The notes beneath the pieces were generated by a model. That model was not told the DNA's origin. It made no database searches and saw only the letters and a program-made list of their open reading frames with translations. 64,000 nt of DNA, taken from assembly GCF_018122735.1 (NCBI RefSeq), contig NZ_JAGRRD010000001.1, positions 158,706-222,705 on the forward strand. Reading direction: 5' to 3'. Positions within the stretch are counted from its first letter, which is position 1. The number at the start of each line of letters is the position of its first letter. The DNA is from Azoarcus sp. L1K30 (GTDB lineage: Bacteria > Pseudomonadota > Gammaproteobacteria > Burkholderiales > Rhodocyclaceae). This document shows, one piece after another, positions 46,183-58,767 of the stretch. Position numbers and translations under genes: made by a program.

Positions 46183-47358
46183 TCAGCCTGTCTTGTCGCG
46201 GAAAGGTGTGCGTTCGGACAGTTCGTCCAGGTAGAACTGGATGCCAGTGCTTTCCTGGTCGAGAAATCGATCCACTGCATCACGAAAGCGCGGGTCGGCA
46301 ATCCAGTGCGCTGAGCGGGTGATGACGGGTTCGAGTCCCCGCGAGAGTTTGTGCTCGCCTTGGGCGCCACCCTCGAAGCGTTTCAGTCCGTGTTTGATGC
46401 AGTAATCGATTGCCTGGTAGTAACACAGTTCGAAATGCAGAAACGGGAGCTGCTCGATTGCGCCCCAGTAGCGACCGTACAGGGCTTCGCCGTCACAAAG
46501 ATAGAAGGCGCCCGCCACCGCTTGACCATCACGCCTTGCCAGCAGCAGACGGACGCCGTCCGGGAGCGCACGACCGAGCGCAGGAAAGAAATCTGGCGTC
46601 AGATATGGCGTGGAGCGGTGCAGGGCATAAGTGGTGGCGTAGCAGCGGTAGAAGAAGGCCCAGTCGTCCGCGTCGGCGTGGTGGCCATCGAGCCATTGGA
46701 GCTCGAGGCCATGTGCGGAGGCACGCCTGCGCTCCTGGCGGATTTTCTTGCGTTTGTCGTGGTTGAGCTGTGACAGAAAGTGGTCGAAGTCGGTGTAGTC
46801 CCTGTTATGCCAATGGAACTGCACGCCGTGGCGCATCATCAGGCCTGCGTCGCCAAGCGAGTGCCCCTCGGCTTCGGTGGGAAATAGTACGTGGAAGGAA
46901 GACAGGCCGCTGTCGCCAACATATCCGAGGACCTCACGGAGCAGCTTCTTCCGGTCTGCTTCCTGGTGCCCGAGCAGGCGGGTGCCCGGTATCGGGCAGA
47001 AGGGCAGTGCCGAGAGCCATTTCGGGTAATACTCGAGTCCGTTCCTGGCATAGGCGTCCGCCCACGCCCAGTCAAAGACGTACTCTCCGTAGGAGTGGTG
47101 CTTCAGGTAGAGGGGCATGGCCGCGATCAGTTCGTTATTGCGCCACAGCGTTGCATGGCGCGGCAACCAGCCGGTGTCGCCGCCTACACAGCCGGTGCGT
47201 TCGAGCGCGCAGAGAAAGGCGTGCGTGAGGCAGGCCTGCCCGCCGGCGAGTGCGTTCCACTGTGCTGGATCGATCTGCTCGAGGCTCGAAACGAAAGCAA
47301 AATCTGCGTCTTCTGACATTTGGGGTTGCGTACTGTCGAGGGGTGTGAGCGGTTTCAT
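46183..47358 (-). CDS. GNAT/FemAB-like acyltransferase (DUF482/COG3146)
   Basis: A 391-residue protein with the COG3146 pattern: ALERTGCVGGDTGWLPRHAT, YVFDWAWADAYARNGLEYYPK, then KKIRQERRRA and a C-terminal RFEGGAQGEHKLSRGL. This family folds as tandem GNAT domains and is often called peptidoglycan-biosynthesis-like, without proven substrate. The ATG at 47356-47358 is used; a further ATG at 47319 (MSEDADF) is also possible. It is divergent from nadE. Confidence 0.8.
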   Translation of the reverse strand: MKPLTPLDSTQPQMSEDADFAFVSSLEQIDPAQWNALAGGQACLTHAFLCALERTGCVGGDTGWLPRHATLWRNNELIAAMPLYLKHHSYGEYVFDWAWADAYARNGLEYYPKWLSALPFCPIPGTRLLGHQEADRKKLLREVLGYVGDSGLSSFHVLFPTEAEGHSLGDAGLMMRHGVQFHWHNRDYTDFDHFLSQLNHDKRKKIRQERRRASAHGLELQWLDGHHADADDWAFFYRCYATTYALHRSTPYLTPDFFPALGRALPDGVRLLLARRDGQAVAGAFYLCDGEALYGRYWGAIEQLPFLHFELCYYQAIDYCIKHGLKRFEGGAQGEHKLSRGLEPVITRSAHWIADPRFRDAVDRFLDQESTGIQFYLDELSERTPFRDKTG

Positions 47359-47516
47359 GACTGCCTGAATTTTGTGCAACTGCAAAAAGCGCTTCCCTGG
47401 CAGTTGCTTGTGCGAGTTTCGCGCGGCTTATCCACAGCTTTGCCCACGCCTTCTGTGCAGACTTCGGGGTCACGCACAGCGGCAGCGCGAGGCCTGACGC
47501 GGTATAGTTATATCCC

Positions 47517-49133
47517 ATGAATACCACGCTTTCTATCGCTGTTGCTCAGCTCAACTTTACCGTCGGCGATCTGGTTGCCAACGCTGACCGCATTATCGAT
47601 GCGATCGCACGCGCGCGCGCCAGTGGCGTCGACCTGCTGCTGACCCCCGAACTTGCCCTTTCGGGTTATCCGCCCGAGGACTTGTTGCTGCGGCCCGATT
47701 TCTATCGCGCCTGTGATCGCGAACTGCGTCGCATCGCGATGGCGTCAGACGGTGTGTGCGTCGTGGTCGGGCATCCGCGCGCGCGTGGCGACCTGCGCTA
47801 CAACGCCGCGACCGTCATCAATGATGGTGAAATCCTTGCGACCTATCACAAGCATCTATTGCCCAATTACGAGGTCTTCGACGAGGTCCGCTATTTCGAG
47901 GCCGGCACCGAAGCCTGTGTGTTCGATCTCAAAGGGGTGCGGTTCGGCGTCAATATCTGTGCCGACGTGTGGGCACCCGCGCCGGCTGCAGCGGCGCGGG
48001 CCGCGGGCGCAGAGGTGCTTCTGGCGCTCAATGCGTCGCCTTTCCACGTAAACAAGCAGAACAGGCGCTATCAGGTGCTGCGCGAGCGCGTGACTGAAAT
48101 CGGCTTGCCCGTGCTCTATTGCAACATGGTCGGCGGGCAGGACGAGCTCGTCTTCGACGGATCCTCGTTTGCGCTTGATGCCGACGGCGGACTGGCCTAT
48201 CAGGCAAGTGCTTTCGAGGAGCGGCTCGACATCGTTGCCCTGCGCGATGGACGCTGGGTGTCGGACATCCGCTGCGAACGACTGACGACCGAGGCAGAGG
48301 TATATGAAGCCTTGCGCGTCGGCGTACGCGACTACCTTGGCAAGAACCGTTTTCCGGGCGCCATCATCGGCCTGTCCGGCGGCATCGATTCCGCCCTGAC
48401 GCTGGCCATCGCCGTCGATGCGCTGGGTGCCGACCGCGTGCGCGCAGTGATGATGGCTTCGCCCTACACCGCGCAGATGAGTCTTGACGATTCGCGCGAG
48501 ATGGTGCGTCGCCTTGGTGTGCGGTATGACGAAATTCCGATCGAATCGGCAATGAATACGTTCGAGGCGCTACTGGCGCCGCAGTTTGCTGGATTGCCTG
48601 AAGACACGACCGAGGAGAACCTGCAGAGCCGGATTCGCGGCATGATCCTGATGGCCCTGTCGAACAAAACCGGCTCCATCGTATTGACGACCGGGAACAA
48701 GAGCGAGATGGCGACCGGTTACGCGACGCTGTATGGTGACATGGCCGGCGGTTTCGCAGTGCTGAAGGATATCTACAAAACGCTGGTGTATCGTCTGTCG
48801 AACTGGCGCAACTCGGTGGGTGAGGTGATTCCGCACAACATCATCGATCGGCCGCCGTCGGCCGAGCTCAAGCCCGACCAGAAGGACCAGGACAGCCTGC
48901 CCCCCTACGAGGTGCTCGATGCCATCATCGAAGCCTACATGGAACGCGACGAGTCACCGCGCGAGATCATCGCGGCGGGATATCCCGAGGTGGACGTGAG
49001 GCGAACCGTGGGTATGCTCAAGCGCAACGAGTACAAACGCCGCCAGGCTCCGGTCGGCATCCGCGTGACGCAGCGCGGATTCGGCAGGGACTGGCGTTAT
49101 CCGATAACATCGCGCTATCAGGACGAGTATTGA
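47517..49133 (+). CDS. nadE: Glutamine-dependent NAD+ synthetase
   Basis: A 538-residue two-domain enzyme: an N-terminal CN-hydrolase glutaminase (SIAVAQLNFTVGDL; catalytic Cys in NICADVWAP) and a C-terminal synthetase with the P-loop GLSGGIDSALTLAI. It amidates deamido-NAD with ammonia channelled from glutamine. The GTGN or ATG start at 47517 (ATG) follows a TATAGTTATA stretch. The PII gene downstream, 48 bp away, may link NAD and nitrogen status. Confidence 0.96.
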   Translation: MNTTLSIAVAQLNFTVGDLVANADRIIDAIARARASGVDLLLTPELALSGYPPEDLLLRPDFYRACDRELRRIAMASDGVCVVVGHPRARGDLRYNAATVINDGEILATYHKHLLPNYEVFDEVRYFEAGTEACVFDLKGVRFGVNICADVWAPAPAAAARAAGAEVLLALNASPFHVNKQNRRYQVLRERVTEIGLPVLYCNMVGGQDELVFDGSSFALDADGGLAYQASAFEERLDIVALRDGRWVSDIRCERLTTEAEVYEALRVGVRDYLGKNRFPGAIIGLSGGIDSALTLAIAVDALGADRVRAVMMASPYTAQMSLDDSREMVRRLGVRYDEIPIESAMNTFEALLAPQFAGLPEDTTEENLQSRIRGMILMALSNKTGSIVLTTGNKSEMATGYATLYGDMAGGFAVLKDIYKTLVYRLSNWRNSVGEVIPHNIIDRPPSAELKPDQKDQDSLPPYEVLDAIIEAYMERDESPREIIAAGYPEVDVRRTVGMLKRNEYKRRQAPVGIRVTQRGFGRDWRYPITSRYQDEY

Positions 49134-49520
<387 letters not shown>

Positions 49521-49558
49521 TCGACGTGACTGGCAGCGGCCCGTGAGGCCGGGCCGGT

Positions 49559-50605
49559 TTAGCGGCGGGCGCTGTTTTGCGCCCGCAGCAGTACAAGCAG
49601 CGCGCCGCCGCCGCCGTCGTGCGGACCGGCCTGGCAAAAGGCGAGGATCTCCTCGCGCTGCGCCAGCCAGCCGCGCGAGAGTTGCTTGAGAATCGACACC
49701 CGTCCGGGTGAGCCCAGGCCCTTACCGTGTATGACCCGAACGCAGCGGCGACCCTGCTGCAGGCTCTGTGTCAGAAAGTGGGCCAGGGCATCGCGTGCCT
49801 GGTCGCGGATCAGGCCGTGAAGGTCGAGTTCGCCCTGCAGCACCCAGCGCCCGCGACGCAGGTCGGTCAGTACGCGTCGCGGCAGACCCGGGCGCAGGAA
49901 GGCCGCCTCATCGCCCATGTCGAGGCGATCCTCGAAAGTGAGCGGTGCGGTGAGCGATTCTTCCAGTGCGTCGCGTTCGTCCGCTTCGCGCTTGATCGGT
50001 GTGGGCTCGGGCGCGGCTGGGGCGAGTTCGACCCGGTTGCCGCTGCCCACGCGCTGGACGCCACGTGCGGCGAGGCGGAACAGCGTGGTGGGGTCGGAGA
50101 GGTCTGCGTCCGGCGGCAATACGATGGGCGGGAGTTCGCCATCCGCATGGGCCGCCTTGTCTGCCGGCTCGGGCGCAGCTGCCTCGATCCTGCGCCGTTG
50201 TCGGGGCGGAGAGAGCTCGACGCGGCCGCTGTTGGCCATGGGTGTGACATCGGTGTAGGCCGCCAGCAGCGGATCGGCCGATGGTCGTTCCGGTTTCTTT
50301 TCGGCTTCGGTATCACGCGATTTCGGTCGAGGGACCGGCGCCGGGCGTGGCGTATCGATGTCGGCGCGATTGCCTGTGGCCAAAGGTGCCACGTCGGCCA
50401 GCGTACGCCGAAACAGGGCCAGGTCTTCGGCTGCCGGTAGCGCCGCTTCGGTGGGCGGCGCTTTGCCGGATTTCGGGGGCGTTGCGGGGGCTGTGGAACT
50501 GGCATGCCCGCTGCGGCCCTTCAGGGCCGACAGGGCCTTGAAGGGGGTGTTCTTCGCAGCCACCCTGTCGGATGGCGCGGAGGATGCACGGGAGCGGCGT
50601 GCCAT
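49559..50605 (-). CDS. Smr-domain protein with three tandem linker motifs
   Basis: A 348-residue protein. The C-terminal ~90 residues are a Smr (MutS2 C-terminal-like) nuclease domain with LDLHGLIRDQARDALAHFL and RVIHGKGLGSPG. The long N-terminal part is Pro/Ala-rich and contains three related copies of a motif: DVAPLATGNRADIDTPRP, DVTPMANSGRVELSPP and GVQRVGSGNRVELAPA, each preceded by a leucine/phenylalanine helix. Family members normally carry one such copy before the Smr domain. It likely acts on branched or damaged nucleic acid. It is 24 bp downstream of trxB. Confidence 0.85.
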   Translation of the reverse strand: MARRSRASSAPSDRVAAKNTPFKALSALKGRSGHASSTAPATPPKSGKAPPTEAALPAAEDLALFRRTLADVAPLATGNRADIDTPRPAPVPRPKSRDTEAEKKPERPSADPLLAAYTDVTPMANSGRVELSPPRQRRRIEAAAPEPADKAAHADGELPPIVLPPDADLSDPTTLFRLAARGVQRVGSGNRVELAPAAPEPTPIKREADERDALEESLTAPLTFEDRLDMGDEAAFLRPGLPRRVLTDLRRGRWVLQGELDLHGLIRDQARDALAHFLTQSLQQGRRCVRVIHGKGLGSPGRVSILKQLSRGWLAQREEILAFCQAGPHDGGGGALLVLLRAQNSARR

Positions 50606-50629
50606 GGCGAAGCGTCTGCGCCGAGCGGG

Positions 50630-51646
<1,017 letters not shown>

Positions 51647-51820
51647 TCAATCGTTCCGATAGCGACTGCCAATCGGGTCGCGGCGCGCAAAGGCATGGGC
51701 CGGGCGTGCCACGCGAAAATGCTTGGCCTGAGCGGTAATCTGTCGCATTCGTTATACTATTGTCCTTGACATGTTCTGAAAGCGTGCATCTTCGCGAATG
51801 GCCCGTCAGATGGAGACCTC

Positions 51821-52492
51821 ATGAGCCAAGCTACATCGGTTTCGACCACCGCGCTAAAGACCTTCCCGTTGTTTACAGGGCTGACGGACGATGTGCTCGC
51901 TTCAGTCGCGCGCATCGCGATGATGCGACGGTTTCCGCGCGGTCAGTCGGTGGTGCGTGCGGGAGATCGCAGCGATTACGTCTATTTCGTGCTGACCGGC
52001 AGCCTCAAGGTCGTGGTGAGTGACGAGGACGGACGCGAGGTCATTCTGTCCATTCTCGGACAGGGCGAGATATTCGGCGAAATGAGCATGTTCGGTGAGC
52101 AGCCACGTTCGGCCTCGGTCGTGGCGGTGGTGGCTGCCGATCTGGTCATGATCGCCAAGCAGGATTTCCGTCAGTTGATGCAGGAAAACTTCGACGTTGC
52201 CTGGCGAATCATGTGCAACCTGGCCGAACGCCTGCGCAATGCCGACCGCAAGATTGAAAGCCTGGCGCTGATGGATGTCTACGGCCGGGTGGCCGGCCTG
52301 CTGATCGAAATGGCCGAGGATGTAGACGGCGCGTCGGTTGTGGTGCGCAAGATTTCGAAGCAGGACATCGCCAAGATGATCGGCGCCTCGCGCGAGATGG
52401 TCAGCCGCGTCATGAAGGATCTTGGGCAGCAGGGGCTGATCAAGGAAACGGCCAAGGGCATCATCCTGCAGGAACGCCTCAGCGACCTGTAG
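51821..52492 (+). CDS. Crp-type transcriptional regulator
   Basis: A 223-residue regulator with a cNMP-binding domain (SDYVYFVLTGSLKVVVSDEDGREVILSILGQGEIFGEM) and a winged HTH with SKQDIAKMIGASREMVSRVMKD. The recognition helix R-E-M-V-S-R is nearer to CRP (RETVGR) than to FNR, and no cluster cysteines are present. It may sense cAMP or another nucleotide. It stands alone between trxB and ftsK. A TATACT near 51753 could be part of its promoter. Confidence 0.88.
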   Translation: MSQATSVSTTALKTFPLFTGLTDDVLASVARIAMMRRFPRGQSVVRAGDRSDYVYFVLTGSLKVVVSDEDGREVILSILGQGEIFGEMSMFGEQPRSASVVAVVAADLVMIAKQDFRQLMQENFDVAWRIMCNLAERLRNADRKIESLALMDVYGRVAGLLIEMAEDVDGASVVVRKISKQDIAKMIGASREMVSRVMKDLGQQGLIKETAKGIILQERLSDL

Positions 52493-52655
52493 CGAGGCGC
52501 GTCAGCGCGGAGCGATCGATATTGCCCGACCGACATGTGATTGATCCGGTCGATTTGCCGCCATATTGTTTCGCCTGGCAACTTCGGCGGCGTGGGGCGC
52601 GACGGATCGCATATAATCGGGGTCCGTAGTCCCCGTTCCGGTTTTCGCCCCCTCA

Positions 52656-54950
52656 ATGCTGTCTCGTTCGTCATCCCGCTCCCAGCCCCTGCCGGAAAAG
52701 ATCTCGCTGTTGTTGCAGGAGGCACGCTGGCTGATCCTGGGCGTGATGTCGCTCTATATCGGGCTGGTGCTGCTCGGCTACAACAAGGCTGATCCTGGCT
52801 GGTCACACGCCGCGGCAGTATCGCGCGTCAGCAATCCGGGCGGCCGTTTCGGCGCCTGGCTGGCCGATCTGCTGCTCTACCTGCACGGTGTCTCGGCGTG
52901 GTGGTGGTTCGTCTTCCTCGGCTACGCGCTGATGTGGGGGTTGCGGCGGATCAAGAAACAACTGACGCTGGATCGGCGCTCCTTCTTTTTTGTTTTCGCC
53001 GGCTTTCTGGTAGTGCTCATTACCAGTAGCGCGCTCGAATACCTGCGTTTTCATTCTCACGGTGCCTCGCTGCCGCTGTCTCCGGGCGGCCTGTTCGGCA
53101 TGGAGTTCGGCCGTCTGGTGCAGCGCAATTTCGGTTTCACCGGCGGCACCTTGCTGCTGCTGGCCCTGATGGCATCTGGGCTGTCCCTGTTTACCGGCAT
53201 TTCTTGGCTGTCGGCCGCGGAGCGCGTCGGTGCGCTGATCGAGCAGGCAGTGGCGTCGACGCAGGCTGCGTGGCAGCGCTGGCAGGATCGTCGTGTTGGC
53301 CAGGAGGTGGCGCAGAAGCGAGAGGCGGTGATCGAGACCCGGCGGCGCAAGGTCGAGCAGGCTCCGCCCGCGCCAAAACTTCGCATCGAGCCTGCGGTGG
53401 CCGAGGTGCCGCGGTCGCCGCGAGTGGAAAAGGAACGTCAGCAGACCCTGTTCTCGGATGTCGGCGAAGGTGCGATACCGCCGCTGGGCCTGCTGGACCC
53501 ACCAACCGTCAATGGCGAGCCGCCGTCGGCGGAGGCGCTCGAGTTTACCTCGCGCCTGATCGAGACCAAGCTCGCCGACTTCGGTGTCGAGGTCAAGGTG
53601 CTGGCCGCCTATCCCGGTCCGGTGATCACGCGATACGAGATCGAGCCTGCCGTCGGCGTGAAGGGCAGCCAGGTGGTGAATCTGGCCAAGGATCTGGCGC
53701 GGGCCCTGTCCATGGTGTCGATTCGCATGGTCGAGACCGTGCCTGGCAAGTCGTGCATGGCGCTCGAGTTGCCCAACCCCAAACGCCAGACGGTGAGGCT
53801 GTCGGAAATTCTCGGTTCGCGCGCCTACAACGACATGAACTCGCCGCTCACCGTGGCGCTGGGCAAGGATATCGGCGGTCAGCCGGTGGTGGCCGACCTG
53901 GCGAAGATGCCGCACCTGCTGGTGGCAGGTACGACGGGGTCGGGCAAGTCGGTCGGGATCAATGCCATGATCCTGTCCCTGCTCTACAAGAGCGAGCCCG
54001 AGCGCGTCCGGTTGATCATGGTCGACCCTAAGATGCTGGAACTGTCGATCTACGAGGGGATTCCGCATCTGCTGGCGCCGGTCGTCACCGACATGAAGCA
54101 CGCGGCCAATGCGCTGAACTGGTGCGTGACCGAGATGGACAAGCGCTACAAGCTGATGGCGGCGGTCGGGGTGCGCAATCTGGCCGGTTTCAACAAGGCC
54201 GTGGTCGAGGCGCGCAAGAACGAAACACCGCTGACCAATCCGTTTTCGATCACGCCGGAAAGTCCCGAACCGCTGGATACCCTGCCATACATCGTGGTCG
54301 TGGTCGACGAACTGGCCGACATGATGATGGTGGTGGGCAAGAAGGTCGAAGAGCTGATCGCCCGCCTGGCGCAGAAGGCACGGGCGGCGGGGATCCACCT
54401 CATTCTGGCGACGCAGCGGCCGTCGGTCGATGTCATTACCGGGCTGATCAAGGCCAACGTGCCCACGCGTATTTCCTTCCAGGTCTCGAGCAAGATCGAT
54501 TCGCGGACCATTCTCGACCAGATGGGGGCCGAAACGCTGCTGGGGATGGGCGATATGCTCTATCTAGCGCCGGGCACCGGCCTGCCGGTCCGGGTGCATG
54601 GCGCATTCGTCGCGGATGAGGAAGTGCACAAGGTGGTTGATCACCTCAAGCGCCTCGGTCCGCCTGACTACATCGATGGCATCCTCGCGGCACCCGAGGA
54701 CGACCTGGAGGCCGCGCTCGGCGGCGGTGGCGAGGGCGGCGATACCGAGACCGACGCGCTTTACGATCAGGCCGTCGAGATCGTGGTCAAGACCCGCCGG
54801 CCGTCGATATCCCTGGTGCAGCGTCATCTGCGCATCGGCTACAACCGCGCGGCCCGTCTCATCGAGCAGATGGAGCGCGCCGGACTGGTGTCGCCGATGG
54901 GCAGCAACGGCAATCGTGAAGTGATCGTGCCACCCAAGGAAGGTGAATGA
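52656..54950 (+). CDS. ftsK: DNA translocase FtsK
   Basis: A 764-residue FtsK/SpoIIIE: four N-terminal membrane helices, a short linker, the beta domain, a RecA-like motor (Walker [17 protein letters not shown], Walker [14 protein letters not shown]) and a C-terminal gamma domain ([22 protein letters not shown]) that reads KOPS. It segregates chromosome ends at the septum. The linker is short compared with E. coli. Its ATG overlaps none upstream; a TATAAT at 52612-52617 may serve as -10. The stop overlaps lolA by 4 bp. Confidence 0.97.
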   Translation: MLSRSSSRSQPLPEKISLLLQEARWLILGVMSLYIGLVLLGYNKADPGWSHAAAVSRVSNPGGRFGAWLADLLLYLHGVSAWWWFVFLGYALMWGLRRIKKQLTLDRRSFFFVFAGFLVVLITSSALEYLRFHSHGASLPLSPGGLFGMEFGRLVQRNFGFTGGTLLLLALMASGLSLFTGISWLSAAERVGALIEQAVASTQAAWQRWQDRRVGQEVAQKREAVIETRRRKVEQAPPAPKLRIEPAVAEVPRSPRVEKERQQTLFSDVGEGAIPPLGLLDPPTVNGEPPSAEALEFTSRLIETKLADFGVEVKVLAAYPGPVITRYEIEPAVGVKGSQVVNLAKDLARALSMVSIRMVETVPGKSCMALELPNPKRQTVRLSEILGSRAYNDMNSPLTVALGKDIGGQPVVADLAKMPHLLVAGTTGSGKSVGINAMILSLLYKSEPERVRLIMVDPKMLELSIYEGIPHLLAPVVTDMKHAANALNWCVTEMDKRYKLMAAVGVRNLAGFNKAVVEARKNETPLTNPFSITPESPEPLDTLPYIVVVVDELADMMMVVGKKVEELIARLAQKARAAGIHLILATQRPSVDVITGLIKANVPTRISFQVSSKIDSRTILDQMGAETLLGMGDMLYLAPGTGLPVRVHGAFVADEEVHKVVDHLKRLGPPDYIDGILAAPEDDLEAALGGGGEGGDTETDALYDQAVEIVVKTRRPSISLVQRHLRIGYNRAARLIEQMERAGLVSPMGSNGNREVIVPPKEGE

Positions 54951-55576
54951 AGTCCGGATTGATGGCAGTGCTTGCAGTGTTCGCCATGCTCACCGGTGTC
55001 GGCCCAGCGCATGCGGTTGATGCCATCGCGCAACTTCGACAGTTCGTCGCGGCGACGCGAAGCGCCGAAGGCACGTTCGAGCAGACGGTCACGGCGCGCT
55101 CGGGGCGCAAGCCCCAGCAGGCCGAGGGACGCTTTGCGTTTTCGCGTCCCGGCAAGTTCCGCTGGGAGTACGAACTGCCCTATCAGCAGCTGCTGGTGGG
55201 AGACGGTCAGCGGCTGTGGTCATGGGATCGCGATCTCAATCAGGCCACGGTGCGGCCGATAGGCGACGCGCTCGGCGCCACGCCGGCCGCCATCCTGTTC
55301 GGGCAAGGCGACCTCGACCAGGATTTCGTGCTCACCGATGGTGGGACTGCGGATGGCCTTGCCTGGGTCGACGCCCGTCCGCGAAAGGCCGAAGGCAGTT
55401 TCGAATCGGTGCGGATTGGCTTGCTCGACGGACAGCTCAAACGCATGGAGATGCGTGACAACTTCGGGCAAACCACGTCCATTCGTTTTGTCAGTCTGCA
55501 GGTAAATCCTGCACAGGACGCCAGCCGTTTCCGTTTCGCGCCGCCTGCAGGCGCGGACGTGATCGGCACGCCCTGA
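54947..55576 (+). CDS. lolA: Outer-membrane lipoprotein carrier protein
   Basis: A 209-residue periplasmic chaperone with a signal peptide ([23 protein letters not shown]) and the LolA core [42 protein letters not shown]. It carries lipoproteins from LolCDE to LolB. It overlaps ftsK by 4 bp (ATGA), the usual ftsK-lolA-rarA order, and rarA begins 11 bp later. Confidence 0.95.
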   Translation: MKSGLMAVLAVFAMLTGVGPAHAVDAIAQLRQFVAATRSAEGTFEQTVTARSGRKPQQAEGRFAFSRPGKFRWEYELPYQQLLVGDGQRLWSWDRDLNQATVRPIGDALGATPAAILFGQGDLDQDFVLTDGGTADGLAWVDARPRKAEGSFESVRIGLLDGQLKRMEMRDNFGQTTSIRFVSLQVNPAQDASRFRFAPPAGADVIGTP

Positions 55577-55587
55577 TTTCGACGTCG

Positions 55588-56916
55588 ATGAGCGATCTCT
55601 TCGACTCCCAGGCGCCGGAGCGCGTGCCGCTTGCCGAGCGCATGCGCCCGAGCGCGCTCGACGAGGTTGCCGGACAGGCGCATCTGCTGGGCCCGGGCAA
55701 GCCCCTGCGGCTGGCGTTCGAGTCGGGAAAGCCGCATTCGATGATCCTGTGGGGCCCCCCCGGCGTGGGCAAGACCACGCTCGCGCGGCTCATGGCGAAG
55801 GGCTTCGATGCCGAGTTCGTGGCCCTGTCGGCGGTGTTCTCCGGCGTGAAGGACATTCGCGAAGCGATGCAGCAGGCGCAGGCGGCCAAGGCCCGCGGCC
55901 GCCATACCATCCTCTTCGTCGACGAAGTTCATCGCTTCAACAAGGCCCAGCAGGACGCCTTCCTGCCTTTTGTCGAGCAGGGGCTGGTGACCTTCATCGG
56001 CGCGACGACGGAAAATCCCTCGTTCGAAGTGAACTCCGCATTGCTGTCGCGGGCCGCGGTGTACGTGCTCGAATCTCTCGATGAGAACACGATGAACGCC
56101 CTGTTCGAGCGTGCGCGTCTCATCGCCTGCCCTCAACTCACCGTCGATACCGACGCGCGCGCACGCCTGGTGGGGTTTGCCGACGGCGACGCGCGGCGCT
56201 TGATGAATCTGGTTGAGCAGATCCAGGTGGCTGCCGAGACCGCAGGCGTCAATCCGGTCGGCGCCGATTTCGTCGACCAGGCGCTGTCGCAGAATCTGCG
56301 CCGCTTCGACAAGGGGGGCGAGGCCTTTTACGACCAGATTTCGGCGCTGCACAAATCGGTACGCGGGTCGAACCCGGATGCCGCGCTCTACTGGTTGTGC
56401 AGAATGCTCGATGGCGGCGCCGACCCGCATTACCTTGGGCGCCGCCTGTTGCGCATGGCGGTGGAAGATGTGGGGCTGGCCGATCCGCGGGCGCAGGAAA
56501 TCTGCCTGAACGCCTGTGCCACCTATGAACGCCTCGGTTCGCCGGAAGGTGAGCTCGCGCTGGCACAGGCGACTATCTTCCTCGCCTGCGCGGCGAAATC
56601 CAACGCGGTGTACAAGGCGTACAACGCTGCGCGCAAGCACGTGGCCGAAACCGGGTCGCTCGCCGTGCCGCTGCATTTGCGCAATGCGCCGACGCGGCTG
56701 ATGAAGTCACTCGGCTATGGCAAGGCCTATCGCTACGCGCACGACGAACCCGAGGCCTACGCCGCTGGCGAAAACTACTTTCCCGACGGCATGGACGCGC
56801 CGGGTTGGTACCAGCCCGTTGCACGGGGCATGGAAGCCAGAATTGCCGAAAAGCTGGCTCACCTTCGCCGCCTCGACGAGGAAGCGAAGGCGCAAGCCAG
56901 CCCGGAGCGGACGTGA
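55588..56916 (+). CDS. rarA: Replication-associated recombination protein A (RarA/MgsA)
   Basis: A 442-residue AAA+ ATPase with Walker [16 protein letters not shown], Walker [16 protein letters not shown], sensor 1 [11 protein letters not shown], and the MgsA tetramerisation/C-terminal region ([22 protein letters not shown]). It acts at stalled replication forks. It is the third gene of ftsK-lolA-rarA, upstream of serS. Confidence 0.95.
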   Translation: MSDLFDSQAPERVPLAERMRPSALDEVAGQAHLLGPGKPLRLAFESGKPHSMILWGPPGVGKTTLARLMAKGFDAEFVALSAVFSGVKDIREAMQQAQAAKARGRHTILFVDEVHRFNKAQQDAFLPFVEQGLVTFIGATTENPSFEVNSALLSRAAVYVLESLDENTMNALFERARLIACPQLTVDTDARARLVGFADGDARRLMNLVEQIQVAAETAGVNPVGADFVDQALSQNLRRFDKGGEAFYDQISALHKSVRGSNPDAALYWLCRMLDGGADPHYLGRRLLRMAVEDVGLADPRAQEICLNACATYERLGSPEGELALAQATIFLACAAKSNAVYKAYNAARKHVAETGSLAVPLHLRNAPTRLMKSLGYGKAYRYAHDEPEAYAAGENYFPDGMDAPGWYQPVARGMEARIAEKLAHLRRLDEEAKAQASPERT

Positions 56917-56938
56917 GTCTGGGAAGGGTGCGTTGGCG

Positions 56939-57202
56939 TCAATGCGGGAGCGGGTGGTCGGCCATGAAGCGCGAGCACAGGCTGCGTGCCTGTGTAGCTT
57001 TTTCGGCATCGCCGCGTGCATCCGCTTTTTCGATGAGATCGAGCATGTACCGGGTCAACAGGACAACCCCTTCGGGTGTCTGCACAAGGCCGCAGGCTAC
57101 CTGTGCAGCCGCAGCGTCCGGTATTCCCTCGTGCTCGGCAATCAGGGCAACTTCGTCTTCAGTGAGGTCACAGTAGTCCAGGCAGTCTCGAATGGATAGC
57201 AT
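56939..57202 (-). CDS. Hypothetical protein (87 aa)
   Basis: An 87-residue, mostly helical, acidic protein beginning MLSIRDCLDYCDLTEDEVALIAEHEGIP and including LLTRYMLDLIEKADARGD. It starts with ATG after AGGAGAACTAG. I do not recognise a named family. It lies between rarA and serS on the opposite strand. The 260-bp region beyond its start carries an AT-rich palindrome (57317-57333) that may be an operator. Confidence 0.65.
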   Translation of the reverse strand: MLSIRDCLDYCDLTEDEVALIAEHEGIPDAAAAQVACGLVQTPEGVVLLTRYMLDLIEKADARGDAEKATQARSLCSRFMADHPLPH

Positions 57203-57316
57203 CTAGTTCTCCTCCAGTTGTATGTGCTGTCTGACGCAGCTTTATGTTCCTCTCCAAGTCTATGCGTCGGAGTTTGTTTTGCAAGAAAAGTTTCGTGTAG
57301 AAAATTAGCTAACCGA

Positions 57317-57333
57317 TTGATTAATATAATCAA
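57317..57333. repeat. AT-rich palindrome upstream of serS / the 87-aa gene
   Basis: TTGATTA (57317-57323) and TAATCAA (57327-57333) are perfect arms around ATA. It lies in an unusually AT-rich 260-bp stretch between the divergent 87-aa gene and serS. The spacing (TTGAT-N7-ATCAA) does not fit an FNR box; a MarR-like or other dimeric repressor site is possible. Confidence 0.45.
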
Positions 57334-57431
57334 ATTGTGCAGTGCGCCAAAATCGAGCGCTTTGTGTTTTTGCCGATTTTTCCGCAATTTGAACGATTGA
57401 TTGAACGTGTCATGGCAACAGTTATGTTTAA

Positions 57432-58757
<1,326 letters not shown>

Positions 58758-58767
58758 TCGACAGTGC

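Noticed and set aside
52803-54398. 531-residue reverse open frame opposite ftsK
   Set aside because: Composition (His, Arg, Gln) is that of an antisense shadow; ftsK is clearly real on the forward strand.
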